A stretch of DNA of 64,000 bases from an uncultured Eubacterium sp. (GTDB lineage: Bacteria > Bacillota > Clostridia > Lachnospirales > Lachnospiraceae). Each line of letters starts with the position of its first letter. The stretch's first letter is position 1. Under the pieces are notes generated by a model. It was given only the letters and a program-made list of their open reading frames with translations. It was not told the DNA's origin and made no database searches. The stretch is taken from the NCBI GenBank assembly GCA_934316845.1, contig CAKRDZ010000016.1, positions 9,076-73,075 on the forward strand. Reading direction: 5' to 3'. The translations under genes and the position numbers were made by a program. Of this stretch, positions 17,671 through 26,798 are shown one piece after another.

Positions 17671-18876
17671 ATGTTAAACAAAAAATCAGTAGATGATATC
17701 AATGTAAAAGGCAAAAAAGTTTTGGTACGCTGCGACTTCAATGTACCTTTGAAAGATGGTAAGATCACAGACGAAAACCGTCTTGTGGCAGCTCTTCCTA
17801 CCATCCAGAAACTGATCAAAGATGGTGGAAAAGTGATCCTTTGTTCTCACCTTGGCAAGCCAAAAGGAGAGCCAAAACCAGAACTTTCTCTGGCACCGGT
17901 AGCTGTTCGTCTTTCCGAACTTCTCGGACAGGAAGTAAAATTTGCAGCAGATGCGAACGTAGTAGGCGACAATGCAAAAGCAGCCGTAGCTGCGATGAAC
18001 GATGGAGATGTTGTTCTTCTTGAGAACACACGTTATCGTGCAGAAGAGACAAAGAACGGAGAGGCTTTCTCCAAAGAACTTGCTTCTCTTGCAGATGTAT
18101 TTGTAAATGATGCGTTCGGTACAGCACACCGTGCACACTGCTCCAACGTTGGTGTGACAGAATATGTTGACACTGCTGTAGTTGGTTATCTGATGCAGAA
18201 AGAGATCGATTTCCTCGGAAATGCAGTAAACAGTCCGGAGAGACCATTTGTAGCAATTCTTGGTGGAGCAAAAGTAGCAGACAAATTGAACGTTATCTCC
18301 AACCTTCTTGAGAAATGTGATACCTTGATCATCGGTGGTGGAATGGCTTATACATTTTTGAAAGCAAAAGGATATGAAATCGGTAAATCCCTTGTTGATG
18401 ACAGCAAGATTGATTATTGTAAAGAAATGATGGAAAAGGCAGAAAAACTTGGTAAAAAACTGCTTCTTCCTGTAGATACCGTAATGATCGAAGATTTCCC
18501 TAATCCAATCGATGCTCCTGTAGATACCACAGTATGTGCAGCAGATCAGATGGATGCTTCCAAAGAGGGATGCGATATCGGACCTAAGACGGTTGAATTG
18601 TACTCCGATGCTGTAAAGACAGCAAAGACGGTAGTTTGGAACGGACCTATGGGTGTATTCGAAAACCCTACTCTTGCAGCAGGTACAAAAGCCGTTGCAG
18701 CAGCTCTTGCTGAGACAGACGCGATCACGATCATCGGTGGTGGTGACAGTGCAGCAGCTGTAAACCAACTTGGATATGGCGACAAGATGTCCCACATCTC
18801 AACAGGTGGCGGAGCTTCTCTTGAATTCCTGGAAGGAAAAGAACTTCCTGGTGTTGCAGCAGCAGACGACAAATAA
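17671..18876 (+). CDS. pgk: Phosphoglycerate kinase
   Basis: Start chosen at ATG 17671 (MLNKKSVDD), six bases after GAGG; the longer opening runs through the leader. The 401-residue enzyme makes ATP from 1,3-bisphosphoglycerate. Visible motifs are VLVRCDFNVPL, the glycine-rich GGAKVADKLNVI and the nucleotide-binding NGPMGVFE plus GGGDSAAAV near the end. It is followed 38 bases later by tpiA, the usual glycolytic order gap-pgk-tpiA. Confidence 0.98.
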   Translation: MLNKKSVDDINVKGKKVLVRCDFNVPLKDGKITDENRLVAALPTIQKLIKDGGKVILCSHLGKPKGEPKPELSLAPVAVRLSELLGQEVKFAADANVVGDNAKAAVAAMNDGDVVLLENTRYRAEETKNGEAFSKELASLADVFVNDAFGTAHRAHCSNVGVTEYVDTAVVGYLMQKEIDFLGNAVNSPERPFVAILGGAKVADKLNVISNLLEKCDTLIIGGGMAYTFLKAKGYEIGKSLVDDSKIDYCKEMMEKAEKLGKKLLLPVDTVMIEDFPNPIDAPVDTTVCAADQMDASKEGCDIGPKTVELYSDAVKTAKTVVWNGPMGVFENPTLAAGTKAVAAALAETDAITIIGGGDSAAAVNQLGYGDKMSHISTGGGASLEFLEGKELPGVAAADDK

Positions 18877-18914
18877 ATCATAGCAGGTATTTTAGTGAGA
18901 AAGGAAGCGGGAAC

Positions 18915-19664
18915 ATGGCAAGAAAGAAAATTATCGCCGGCAACTGGAAGATGAATAAGACACCTTCGGAAGCCGTTGCTTTGGTAAATGAATTAAAACC
19001 ACTCGTAGCAAATGACGAAGTAGATGTAGTATTCTGCGTACCGGCCATTGACATTATTCCATGTATGGAAGCAGCCAAGGGAAGCAATATCCAGATTGGC
19101 GCTGAAAATATGTACTTTGAGGAAAGCGGAGCATATACCGGTGAGATCGCACCAAATATGCTGACCGATGCCGGAGTAAAATATGTGGTTCTTGGACATT
19201 CCGAGAGACGCGAGTATTTTGCAGAGACGGACGAGACAGTAAACAAGAAAGTGCTGAAAGCATTTGAACATGGTATCACACCAATTATCTGCTGTGGCGA
19301 AAGTCTTACACAGAGAAAACAGGGGATTTACATTGACTGGATCCGTATGCAGATCAAGATCGCATTCCAGAATGTGACAGCAGATCAGGCAAAGACAGCG
19401 GTTATCGCGTATGAGCCAATCTGGGCAATCGGAACCGGCGAGACAGCAACATCCGATCAGGCAGAAGAAGTCTGCAAGGCAATTCGTGACTGTATCGCAG
19501 AAGTGTATGACGATGCGACAGCAGCAGAGATCCGTATCCAGTATGGCGGTTCTGTAAATGCCGGAAATGCAGCAGAATTGTTTGCAAAACCGGACATTGA
19601 CGGAGGACTCGTAGGTGGTGCTTCTTTAAAACCGGATTTTGGAAAGATCGTAAATTACAAATAA
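18915..19664 (+). CDS. tpiA: Triosephosphate isomerase
   Basis: 249-residue barrel enzyme interconverting dihydroxyacetone phosphate and glyceraldehyde-3-phosphate. It shows AGNWKMNKT at the N-terminus, the catalytic His in VLGHSERR, the catalytic Glu in AYEPIWAIGTG and the phosphate-binding YGGSVN. It follows pgk closely and ends before a hairpin terminator, closing the glycolytic group. Confidence 0.98.
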   Translation: MARKKIIAGNWKMNKTPSEAVALVNELKPLVANDEVDVVFCVPAIDIIPCMEAAKGSNIQIGAENMYFEESGAYTGEIAPNMLTDAGVKYVVLGHSERREYFAETDETVNKKVLKAFEHGITPIICCGESLTQRKQGIYIDWIRMQIKIAFQNVTADQAKTAVIAYEPIWAIGTGETATSDQAEEVCKAIRDCIAEVYDDATAAEIRIQYGGSVNAGNAAELFAKPDIDGGLVGGASLKPDFGKIVNYK

Positions 19665-19684
19665 TGTAAAAAGAGTTTGCAAAG

Positions 19685-19730
19685 ACGGCAGCACCGGAAT
19701 GAAACCGTTCATTCCCTGTTGCCGTTTTAT
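19685..19730 (+). terminator. Intrinsic terminator after tpiA
   Basis: Outer stem ACGGCA / TGCCGT and inner stem GGAATGAA / TTCATTCC form a long hairpin followed by TTTTAT. Confidence 0.7.
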
Positions 19731-19743
19731 CGTTGGAGGTTCC

Positions 19744-20352
19744 ATGAAAGAATTGAAGTATTATATGTTTCATAAACCCCGTGGCTGTATTACGGCGGTA
19801 ACCGATGAAACGCATCCGACAGTGATGGAATATTTTTCCAGTGAAAAAGTAGAAGGACTTCATCCGGTTGGCCGGCTCGACAAAGATACGGAAGGACTTC
19901 TGCTCATTACCAATGATGGAAAATGGAATCAGGAGATCATGCACCCGGAAAATCATGTTCCGAAGACCTATTTCTTTTGGGCACTGGGAACGCTGGATGA
20001 GGAAAAGATCCGTCAGATCGAGGCGGGAGTGGAACTGCGGGGGATGACTGCCAAGCCGGCCCGGATCAAGCGGTGTGAGATAAAGACATTGGGAGAGATA
20101 CTGGATCTGGCAGGTGGAATACGCGTTGGAAACCGAAAAGATCAGGAAGTTTTTTCGGGGACAATCGTTATTACCGAAGGAAAGAAACACCAGGTCCGCC
20201 GGATGCTGAAAGCGGTGGGCTGTTATGTGGTTTATCTCAAACGCATTGCAATTGGCAATTTACAACTGGATGACACATTGTGTAAAGGAGACTACCGCGA
20301 ATTAACGGAAAATGAAAAGAGTAAAATTTTTATTAAGAATGAGAGAGGATAG
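19744..20352 (+). CDS. RsuA/RluE-type rRNA pseudouridine synthase lacking the S4 domain
   Basis: Start at ATG 19744, just after GGAGGT. The 202 residues begin directly with the catalytic domain (YYMFHKPRGCITAV) without the N-terminal S4 RNA-binding domain of classic RsuA. The catalytic Asp is D46 in GRLDKDTEGLLL, and KKHQVRRMLKAVG is the conserved C-terminal motif. The family converts a specific uridine in rRNA to pseudouridine. Which rRNA position is modified cannot be read from the sequence. Confidence 0.9.
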   Translation: MKELKYYMFHKPRGCITAVTDETHPTVMEYFSSEKVEGLHPVGRLDKDTEGLLLITNDGKWNQEIMHPENHVPKTYFFWALGTLDEEKIRQIEAGVELRGMTAKPARIKRCEIKTLGEILDLAGGIRVGNRKDQEVFSGTIVITEGKKHQVRRMLKAVGCYVVYLKRIAIGNLQLDDTLCKGDYRELTENEKSKIFIKNERG

Positions 20353-20407
20353 TCCGATATAAATTTTGAAAATCTGATAATAGGAATGTAATGGAGGAAA
20401 ATATACC

Positions 20408-20592
20408 AATCGTCTCGTTATTGATGTTCGTGTAAAGAAGAAATTTAAAAATGCAAAGGAATTGACAAAGTTCTTACGATCAACAAAAAGGGTAAATATA
20501 CCGGAAAGAAAAAGGAAAGTACCCTTGTGAAAGTAAATATTAAACAGAATGGTAAGACATATCTGTTGTATGTATATGTGACGATATACTAA
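20408..20592 (+). pseudogene. Frameshifted remnant of a small basic protein
   Basis: The gap between the pseudouridine synthase and the carboxypeptidase gene contains two short overlapping-frame pieces without a proper start. One reads NRLVIDVRVKKKFKNAKE, the other IDKVLTINKKGKYTGKKKES and ends NGKTYLLYVYVTIY before a stop at 20590. Joined by a frameshift near 20460 they make one Lys-rich, beta-type C-terminal piece, like the ends of Ig-like cell-surface proteins. It is followed by a terminator, as a real gene would be. Parent family not recognised. Confidence 0.4.
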
Positions 20593-20610
20593 TTGAAATA
20601 TATAGTTTTG

Positions 20611-20642
20611 GAAAGGAATCGTTTCGGCGGTTCCTTTTTTGT
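20611..20642 (+). terminator. Terminator directly before the vanY-like gene
   Basis: AAAGGAATCG pairs with the CGGTTCCTTT arm (one mismatch), then a T run to 20640. The ribosome site of the next gene begins within five bases of the T run. Confidence 0.7.
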
Positions 20643-20658
20643 AAGGGAGGACAATTCG

Positions 20659-22242
20659 ATGAATGATTTTGTAAAAAAATTACTTGTTATCTTTTTGGTA
20701 ACATTCGTTCTGGTGTCTGGTTTTTCGACAGAGAGTAAGGCGGAAGGAAAACAGACAACAAAATTATTGAAGACAAGTGCAGAGATGGAAACGGGAAGCG
20801 TGGAAGAACCCAAAGAAAAATTGTTACCGCCGGTTTTGGAATCCGTGATAACACAAGCCGAGGGAATGTACGTGAAATTTTCCAAAGTGGATCAAGCAGA
20901 CGCCTACCGGATCTATATTCGAAAAGCAGGAAGCACAGATGCTTTTGAGGAAATTGCAAATCTGAAAGCGAGTGAATACGATTTGGAAATGAGTAAAGGA
21001 GGAGTGTTTCTCGCTGTGAAAAATGGTAATATTGAACTGGGAAGATCTTATGAGATTATGGTTCGTTCCGTGCAGGAAAAGTTAGAAACTGTGCAGAGTG
21101 GTTTTTGGTATTATTCAAAATATGTGTCGGATCTGTCGGCAGACAGTAATATTCTTCGTGCGGATATGCCACAGGATAAAGTGTCGCATGTAAAGGTGAG
21201 TCTGGTAAGTCAAAGTGAAACAAAAATTGAATGGGACAAATCAGCCGGGGTAAAGGGATACGAAATTCAATTCAGTACAACGGAAAACGGAGTGTATCAA
21301 ACGGCAGTTGTACTGACCGGAGATTCGGTCACTTCATGGAATCACAAAGGCCTTGAACTTGGTGTGACCTACTATTATAAAGTTTATGCACTCGGAGAGT
21401 TTTCTAAAAGTTATGATGCGGCGGTGAAAAAATGCCTGGTGACATTTGCAAAACCGAAAAGCATAAAAGGAAAAATGACAGGATCAACGAAGATGAAAGT
21501 GACATGGAAAGAGGTCAAAGGGGCGTCCGGCTATATTGTTTATCGTTCTGTCAGCAAAAACAGCTGGACAAAGGGAACGGAGAAAAAGTATAAAACAATC
21601 CGAGGTGCCGGAAAGACTTCTCTGTCAGTTCCGAAAGTCAAAAATGGAACATATTATTCTTACCGGATTTTGGCGTATGCGAAAAGAAAAGGCAGTGTCA
21701 TTGAGGGAGTTGCTGCAAAATACAGTCGTTATGCAGATTACTACGCACATGAAAATGAGTCTTATTCTGAGCGGTGGAAACGAATTTATGGGAGCAGAAG
21801 AGACCAGTATAATTACAATAAATCCCGTAATTATATGAAGACGATAAAAGTAAGGGTTTGGAGCTTTAAAAATGGGATGTCCGGTAAGAAAGTAACCAAA
21901 GAACAATATGTGACCGTACATAAAAATATTGCACCGACAGTGAAAAAGATTTTTGAAGAGATTTATAAAGGAAAAGAAAAAGCACCGATTTATGAGGCGG
22001 GTGGTTATTCGCCGCGTACCGGGCAGCATGGGCAGGGGCTTGCGCTTGACCTTAATTCAAATTACAATTATATGATAGACGGTGGAAAAGTTCTTGCCGG
22101 AAGCTGTTGGAAACCAAAAAAGTATGCCTATTCCATAAAACGAAACGGTGACGTTGAGAGGGCTTTTCAAAAGTATGGATTTACAAGAGGACTTTGGGGA
22201 GACCGAAAAGATTATATGCATTTTTCTTATTTTGGAACCTGA
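20659..22242 (+). CDS. Secreted D-alanyl-D-alanine carboxypeptidase (peptidase M15, VanY-like) with fibronectin-like domains
   Basis: ATG 20659 follows GGGAGG by 8 bases. The 527-residue protein has a signal peptide (residues 1-28). Two or three fibronectin type III-like domains follow (about 65-165, 172-270 and 272-370; compare IEWDKSAGVKGYEIQFS and VTWKEVKGASGYIVYRS). The C-terminal M15 domain shows zinc/catalytic features in RTGQHGQGLALDLN and DYMHFSY. M15 enzymes remove the terminal D-Ala of peptidoglycan stems outside the cell. The VanR/VanS-like pair lies over 20 kb away and there is no vanHAX, so this should not be read as a resistance gene. Confidence 0.85.
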   Translation: MNDFVKKLLVIFLVTFVLVSGFSTESKAEGKQTTKLLKTSAEMETGSVEEPKEKLLPPVLESVITQAEGMYVKFSKVDQADAYRIYIRKAGSTDAFEEIANLKASEYDLEMSKGGVFLAVKNGNIELGRSYEIMVRSVQEKLETVQSGFWYYSKYVSDLSADSNILRADMPQDKVSHVKVSLVSQSETKIEWDKSAGVKGYEIQFSTTENGVYQTAVVLTGDSVTSWNHKGLELGVTYYYKVYALGEFSKSYDAAVKKCLVTFAKPKSIKGKMTGSTKMKVTWKEVKGASGYIVYRSVSKNSWTKGTEKKYKTIRGAGKTSLSVPKVKNGTYYSYRILAYAKRKGSVIEGVAAKYSRYADYYAHENESYSERWKRIYGSRRDQYNYNKSRNYMKTIKVRVWSFKNGMSGKKVTKEQYVTVHKNIAPTVKKIFEEIYKGKEKAPIYEAGGYSPRTGQHGQGLALDLNSNYNYMIDGGKVLAGSCWKPKKYAYSIKRNGDVERAFQKYGFTRGLWGDRKDYMHFSYFGT

Positions 22243-22340
22243 TTATGGCGGGATTGATTAAAAAAATGCATAAAAATTGAGAAAAGCGTTAAAAAAAAGG
22301 CATTTTTGCAAAAAAACACTTTATCTTTCAGGGTAAAGTG

Positions 22341-22349
22341 TGTTATAAT
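22341..22349 (+). promoter_or_regulatory. Extended -10 element of ppdK
   Basis: TGT followed by TATAAT (22344-22349), an extended -10. The -35 region 17 bases upstream (TTATCT) is weak. The leader to ppdK is about 63 bases. Confidence 0.55.
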
Positions 22350-22418
22350 ATTCACAGCGACATTTCAAAGAGTTTTTGAAAGTCAAACTAATACTATATT
22401 TAGGAGGAATTAATAAAC

Positions 22419-25043
22419 ATGGCAAAATGGGTTTATTTGTTCAGTGAAGGAAACGCTAACATGCGCGAACTCCTTGGTGGTAAAGGTGCAAACCTTGCCG
22501 AGATGACAAGTCTTGGTCTTCCGGTACCTCAGGGATTTACTATTACAACAGAAGCTTGTACTCAGTATTATGAGGACGGCAGAGAGATCAATGATGAAAT
22601 CCAGGGACAGATCAATGAGTACATCGTGAAGATGGAAGAGATCACAGGAAAGAAATTCGGTGATCAGGAAAATCCTCTTCTTGTATCCGTTCGTTCCGGA
22701 GCACGTGCATCTATGCCGGGTATGATGGATACAATCCTTAACCTTGGTTTAAATGAGACAGTAGTAAACGTAATCGCAGAGAAATCCGGAAATGCTCGTT
22801 GGGCATGGGACTGCTACCGTCGTTTCATTCAGATGTATTCTGACGTCGTTATGGAAGTTGGTAAGAAATATTTTGAAGAGCTTATCGATAAGATGAAAGC
22901 AGACAGAGGTGTTCAGCAGGACGTTGATCTGACTGCAGATGATCTGAAAGAACTGGCTTCTCAGTTCAAAGCTGAATACAAAGCTAAAATCGGCGAAGAT
23001 TTCCCGGACGATCCAAAAGAGCAGTTGATGGGCGCTATCAAAGCCGTATTCCGTTCATGGGACAACCCACGTGCAAATGTATACCGTCGTGACAACGACA
23101 TCCCTTATTCTTGGGGAACTGCTGTAAACGTACAGTCTATGGCATTTGGTAACATGGGTGATGACTGTGGTACAGGTGTTGCATTTACTCGTGACCCTGC
23201 TACAGGAGAAAAGAAATTGATGGGAGAATTCCTTAAGAATGCACAGGGTGAAGACGTTGTTGCCGGCGTTCGTACACCAATGCCTATCGCTCAGATGGAG
23301 CAGGAATTCCCAGAAGCATTCGCTCAGTTTAAAGAGGTTTGCGCTACACTTGAAAATCACTACAGAGATATGCAGGACATGGAGTTTACTGTAGAAAACA
23401 GAAAATTGTACATGCTTCAGACACGTAACGGTAAGAGAACAGCTCAGGCTGCTTTGAAGATCGCTTGTGATCTGGTAGACGAAGGAATGAGAACAGAGGA
23501 AGAAGCAGTTGCTATGATCGATCCTCGTAACCTCGATACCCTTCTTCATCCACAGTTTGACGCAGCTGCATTGAAAGCTGCTACTCCAATGGCAAAAGCA
23601 CTTGGTGCTTCTCCGGGAGCTGCTTGTGGTAAAATCGTATTTACTGCAGAAGATGCAGAAGAGTGGAATGCTCGTGGCGAGAAAGTCGTACTTGTTCGTC
23701 TTGAGACATCTCCGGAAGATATCACTGGTATGAAAGCTTCCCAGGGTATCTTGACAGTTCGTGGTGGTATGACAAGCCATGCAGCCGTAGTTGCACGTGG
23801 TATGGGAACATGCTGTGTATCCGGTTGTGGTGACATCAACATGGACGAAGCAAATAAGAAATTTACATTAAATGGTAAAGAGTTCCACGAAGGAGATCCA
23901 ATCTCTATCGATGGTTCTACAGGTAACATCTACGACGGAATCATTCCTACCGTAGACGCTACAATCGCTGGTGAGTTCGGACGCATCATGGGATGGGCTG
24001 ACAAGTTCCGTACTATGAAGGTTCGTACAAATGCAGATACACCTGCAGACGCTAAAAAAGCTCGTGAGCTTGGTGCTGAAGGTATCGGACTCTGCCGTAC
24101 AGAGCATATGTTCTTCGAGGAAGACAGAATCGCTGCTTTCCGTGAGATGATCTGTGCAGATACAGTAGAAGAAAGAGAAGCTGCATTGGAAAAAATCCTT
24201 CCATATCAGCAGGGAGACTTTAAAGCACTTTACGAAGCTTTGGAAGGAAACCCGGTTACAATCCGTTTCTTGGATCCACCTTTGCATGAATTTGTTCCTA
24301 CAGAGGAAGCAGATATCAAGAAACTGGCTGATGCTCAGGGCAAATCCGTAGAAGATATCAAAGCAATCATTGCTTCTCTTCACGAGTTCAACCCTATGAT
24401 GGGACATCGTGGATGCCGTCTTGCTGTAACTTATCCGGAAATCGCTAAGATGCAGACAAAAGCAGTTATCCGCGCAGCTATCGAAGTTCAGAAAGCTCAC
24501 GCTGACTGGAACATCAAACCTGAGATCATGATCCCATTGATTGGTGATGTAAAAGAATTGAAATATGTTAAGAAGTTTGTAGTAGAGACCGCTGATGCTG
24601 AAATCGCAGCAGCCGGTGCAAACCTTGAGTACGAAGTTGGTACTATGATCGAGATTCCACGTGCTGCATTGACAGCAGATGAGATTGCAAAAGAAGCTGA
24701 CTTCTTCTGCTTCGGTACAAACGACTTGACACAGTTGACATTTGGTTTCTCCCGTGACGACGCTGGTAAGTTCCTTGATGCTTACTATGATGCTAAGATC
24801 TTCGAGAACGATCCATTTGCTAAACTTGACCAGGATGGTGTTGGTAAGTTGATGGAAACAGCTCTGAAACTTGGAAAACCTGCAAACAACGCACTTCACT
24901 GCGGTATCTGTGGTGAGCACGGTGGAGATCCATCTTCTGTAGAATTCTGCAACAAGATCGGTCTTGACTATGTATCCTGTTCTCCATTCCGTGTACCTAT
25001 TGCACGTTTGGCAGCAGCACAGGCAGCTATTGCGCAGAAGTAA
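22419..25043 (+). CDS. ppdK: Pyruvate, phosphate dikinase
   Basis: 874-residue enzyme interconverting ATP + pyruvate + Pi and PEP + AMP + PPi; in anaerobes it usually runs toward pyruvate. An N-terminal ATP-grasp domain (GGKGANLAEMTSLGLPVPQG) precedes the central swivelling phosphohistidine domain with His454 in GGMTSHAAVVARGMG. The C-terminal PEP/pyruvate barrel has Cys831 in CGICGEHGG. These positions agree with the well-studied Clostridium symbiosum enzyme (His455, Cys831). Codon use is highly biased, as in gap and pgk, suggesting abundant protein. It is monocistronic, with its own promoter and terminator. Confidence 0.98.
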   Translation: MAKWVYLFSEGNANMRELLGGKGANLAEMTSLGLPVPQGFTITTEACTQYYEDGREINDEIQGQINEYIVKMEEITGKKFGDQENPLLVSVRSGARASMPGMMDTILNLGLNETVVNVIAEKSGNARWAWDCYRRFIQMYSDVVMEVGKKYFEELIDKMKADRGVQQDVDLTADDLKELASQFKAEYKAKIGEDFPDDPKEQLMGAIKAVFRSWDNPRANVYRRDNDIPYSWGTAVNVQSMAFGNMGDDCGTGVAFTRDPATGEKKLMGEFLKNAQGEDVVAGVRTPMPIAQMEQEFPEAFAQFKEVCATLENHYRDMQDMEFTVENRKLYMLQTRNGKRTAQAALKIACDLVDEGMRTEEEAVAMIDPRNLDTLLHPQFDAAALKAATPMAKALGASPGAACGKIVFTAEDAEEWNARGEKVVLVRLETSPEDITGMKASQGILTVRGGMTSHAAVVARGMGTCCVSGCGDINMDEANKKFTLNGKEFHEGDPISIDGSTGNIYDGIIPTVDATIAGEFGRIMGWADKFRTMKVRTNADTPADAKKARELGAEGIGLCRTEHMFFEEDRIAAFREMICADTVEEREAALEKILPYQQGDFKALYEALEGNPVTIRFLDPPLHEFVPTEEADIKKLADAQGKSVEDIKAIIASLHEFNPMMGHRGCRLAVTYPEIAKMQTKAVIRAAIEVQKAHADWNIKPEIMIPLIGDVKELKYVKKFVVETADAEIAAAGANLEYEVGTMIEIPRAALTADEIAKEADFFCFGTNDLTQLTFGFSRDDAGKFLDAYYDAKIFENDPFAKLDQDGVGKLMETALKLGKPANNALHCGICGEHGGDPSSVEFCNKIGLDYVSCSPFRVPIARLAAAQAAIAQK

Positions 25044-25084
25044 TTGTAATAAAAGCAAGTCAGGCACGTAGTGCCTAATAAATA

Positions 25085-25140
25085 AAATAAAATTCTCGTC
25101 GGCAAGTTTAGTTTACTTGCCAGCGAGGATTTTGTTTTAT
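25085..25140 (+). terminator. Terminator after ppdK
   Basis: Long imperfect hairpin, AATTCTCGTCGGCAAGT with ACTTGCCAGCGAGGATT, followed by TTGTTTTATT. A short perfect hairpin AGGCAC-GTA-GTGCCT lies just upstream (25063-25077). Confidence 0.75.
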
Positions 25141-25239
25141 TATAAAAGATACGATGTATCTGACGAGTGTACGCGTGCAGACCGGCGAGGCCGGGATGAA
25201 AAGCCTTGAATAAAACTTTGTGTAAGGAGGGATAGGCGT

Positions 25240-25509
25240 ATGATGTATCCATATATGATATTGGCGGATGAAACGGAAATTGTACATTCGCAAATTATAG
25301 AAAAAGATGGCATGAAAAAAGTTATAGTTAATTTTGAACGTCCAACAGAAAATGGATTTGATTCGGCAAGATGTGAGCTGCCTGATTATAAGTGGACAGA
25401 CAGGCAAGGATATTCGGATGAAGAAATAGCGATGTTTGAAGAACTTCTGCATAGCAATGCACATTTGTTATATAAATATGCGGAGAATGGAGGAATTCAG
25501 ATTGCCTAA
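25240..25509 (+). CDS. Small acidic hypothetical protein
   Basis: 89 residues starting at ATG 25240 (GGAGG 9 bases upstream; a second ATG follows at 25243). No signal or membrane segment. The sequence is acidic, with an N-terminal beta-type part (YMILADETEIVHSQII, KKVIVNFERP) and a C-terminal helical part (EEIAMFEELLHSNAHLLYKYA). I do not recognise a family. The gene directly overlaps a truncated DUF4160-like reading frame, and DUF4160 genes commonly sit beside a small partner gene, so it may be that partner (inference). Confidence 0.6.
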   Translation: MMYPYMILADETEIVHSQIIEKDGMKKVIVNFERPTENGFDSARCELPDYKWTDRQGYSDEEIAMFEELLHSNAHLLYKYAENGGIQIA

Positions 25510-25582
25510 ACTATTCATGGTAAGTGGGTATACGGTGTATTTTTGGTCTAATGAAAATGGAAAAGTTTATTTAGAAATTTAA
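25502..25582 (+). pseudogene. Truncated DUF4160-like reading frame
   Basis: A TTG-started 26-codon frame overlaps the end of the previous gene and reads LPKLFMVSGYTVYFWSNENG before ending KVYLEI-stop. This matches how DUF4160 proteins begin, but the conserved His-rich part that normally follows (PIHVHI-type) is missing. The gene appears to have lost most of its body by deletion. Family match is from memory and short. Confidence 0.4.
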
Positions 25583-25699
25583 AATTTCTCTTTCAATTGG
25601 CAGGTATTTGATGTAGAATAGATTATATGGAAGATTTTGTCTGAAGGACAAGATAAGAAAAAGTGAAAATATTGTAATAAAGAATGGAGGATGACAATA

Positions 25700-25951
25700 A
25701 TGAAGAAAGATTTGTTGAATGTAAAGGTTGTTGGAAAAGGGTGCGATAAATATTTTGAATTACTCGGTATTGTTCAAAATGCATTTTGTAACAGAAAACA
25801 GATGGTTACCATCGAGGAAGTGAATAATGAAAAAGAAATTTCACGGTTGGGAATTCGACAAATGCCTGCATTACTTGTAGATGGCAGAATGGTAGTACAA
25901 GGGACAATGTTTGAAGCAGGTATGGTAATGAATGCCTTGAAGGAGATGTAA
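25700..25951 (+). CDS. Thioredoxin-fold protein with a single-cysteine active site
   Basis: Start at ATG 25700 with GGAGG 9 bases upstream; the in-frame ATG at 25691 abuts that site. The 83 residues fit the small thioredoxin-like family (Thioredoxin_3): a beta strand LNVKVVGKGCDKYFELL at the N-terminus, the cis-Pro region IRQMPALLVDGRMVVQG and a C-terminal helix. Family members normally carry CxxC after the first strand; here only the first Cys remains (GCDKY). A dithiol reductase role is therefore doubtful. Confidence 0.75.
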   Translation: MKKDLLNVKVVGKGCDKYFELLGIVQNAFCNRKQMVTIEEVNNEKEISRLGIRQMPALLVDGRMVVQGTMFEAGMVMNALKEM

Positions 25952-25960
25952 ACAGCTAAT

Positions 25961-26647
25961 ATGGAGAAGGTGTTCAAAAACATCAAAAAGATAATTATTG
26001 TGATAGCGGGAACGTTTATTGTTTCGTTGACTACATTTGTTATTATAATGTGTTTTTCTCATTTTTCAAGCGCAGATAATATGATTCTGCATTATGGTAA
26101 GTTTGAACATGTGTTGGCGAAAAGTAAGGATAAGACACCTGTGACTGATAATAAACCAGAGCATAATTATTATAGGGAAGCGATGAAGGATGAAAAAAAT
26201 GATATTAATTATGTCGAAGATGATGGCAGGTTTGCATATAAATACTGCTTTTATGATATTGATCAAAACGGTGTAGACGAATTAATCGTTCATGGCTCTT
26301 ATTATAATTATTCCATTTACACTTTAAAAGGGAGTAAGGTAGAGGGGCTGGTTTGGAATAAATATGGCGGTGGGCTTAAAATTTATCCGGCGAAAGGCCT
26401 TGTTTCTTGGACCGGAGGGCATAACGATAATTACTACATAGAGTTTTTCCGGATTAAAGGAAATAAGGTAAAAGAAACGGCATCAAAATCATGGCGCAAT
26501 AGACTTACCGAAGAAGATGTGTATCCATACCATTATGTGTATAAGGTAAATGGGAAAAAAGTGACAAAAAAGCGGTATAAAAAGTATGTTGCAGCGCTGG
26601 AGAAAAAGAAGGCTATAAAAGGAAAAGATTTAAAATGGCGTCGGTAG
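25961..26647 (+). CDS. Membrane-anchored hypothetical protein with an EF-hand-like loop
   Basis: 228 residues; one N-terminal membrane helix (about 10-33) and an extracellular part. The only recognisable piece is YDIDQNGVDELIVHG near residue 100, which resembles the Ca-binding/FG-GAP-type loop D-x-D-x-N-G-x-D. The C-terminus is very basic (KKVTKKRYKKYV...). The start codon has no good ribosome site at the usual distance (AAGGAG is about 16 bases away), so the start is uncertain. Function unknown. It belongs to the AT-rich patch before the toxIN locus. Confidence 0.6.
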   Translation: MEKVFKNIKKIIIVIAGTFIVSLTTFVIIMCFSHFSSADNMILHYGKFEHVLAKSKDKTPVTDNKPEHNYYREAMKDEKNDINYVEDDGRFAYKYCFYDIDQNGVDELIVHGSYYNYSIYTLKGSKVEGLVWNKYGGGLKIYPAKGLVSWTGGHNDNYYIEFFRIKGNKVKETASKSWRNRLTEEDVYPYHYVYKVNGKKVTKKRYKKYVAALEKKKAIKGKDLKWRR

Positions 26648-26740
26648 ATGGGGAATAGTTTTTCTTTCATATCATCAATAATACTTGCATGAAAAATATT
26701 TTTAGTATATAATATATTCAAAAAGTATATAAAATAGTTC

Positions 26741-26769
26741 TTGATATTTCTTGTTGAATTGCATATACT
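26741..26769 (+). promoter_or_regulatory. Promoter of toxI-toxN
   Basis: TTGATA (26741-26746), exactly 17 bases, TATACT (26764-26769). It predicts a transcript starting near 26776, about 23 bases before the first repeat of the antitoxin RNA. Confidence 0.65.
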
Positions 26770-26798
26770 GTAGTTATAGAAAGCATTTTGCTTTAACA

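Noticed and set aside
23868..25067. A 399-codon open frame on the minus strand, opposite ppdK, and similar long frames opposite gap (17068-17556) and pgk (17686-18795)
   Set aside because: These lie opposite highly biased genes whose codon choice leaves few stops on the other strand. The products are Cys/Phe/Ser-rich without recognisable domains or ribosome sites.
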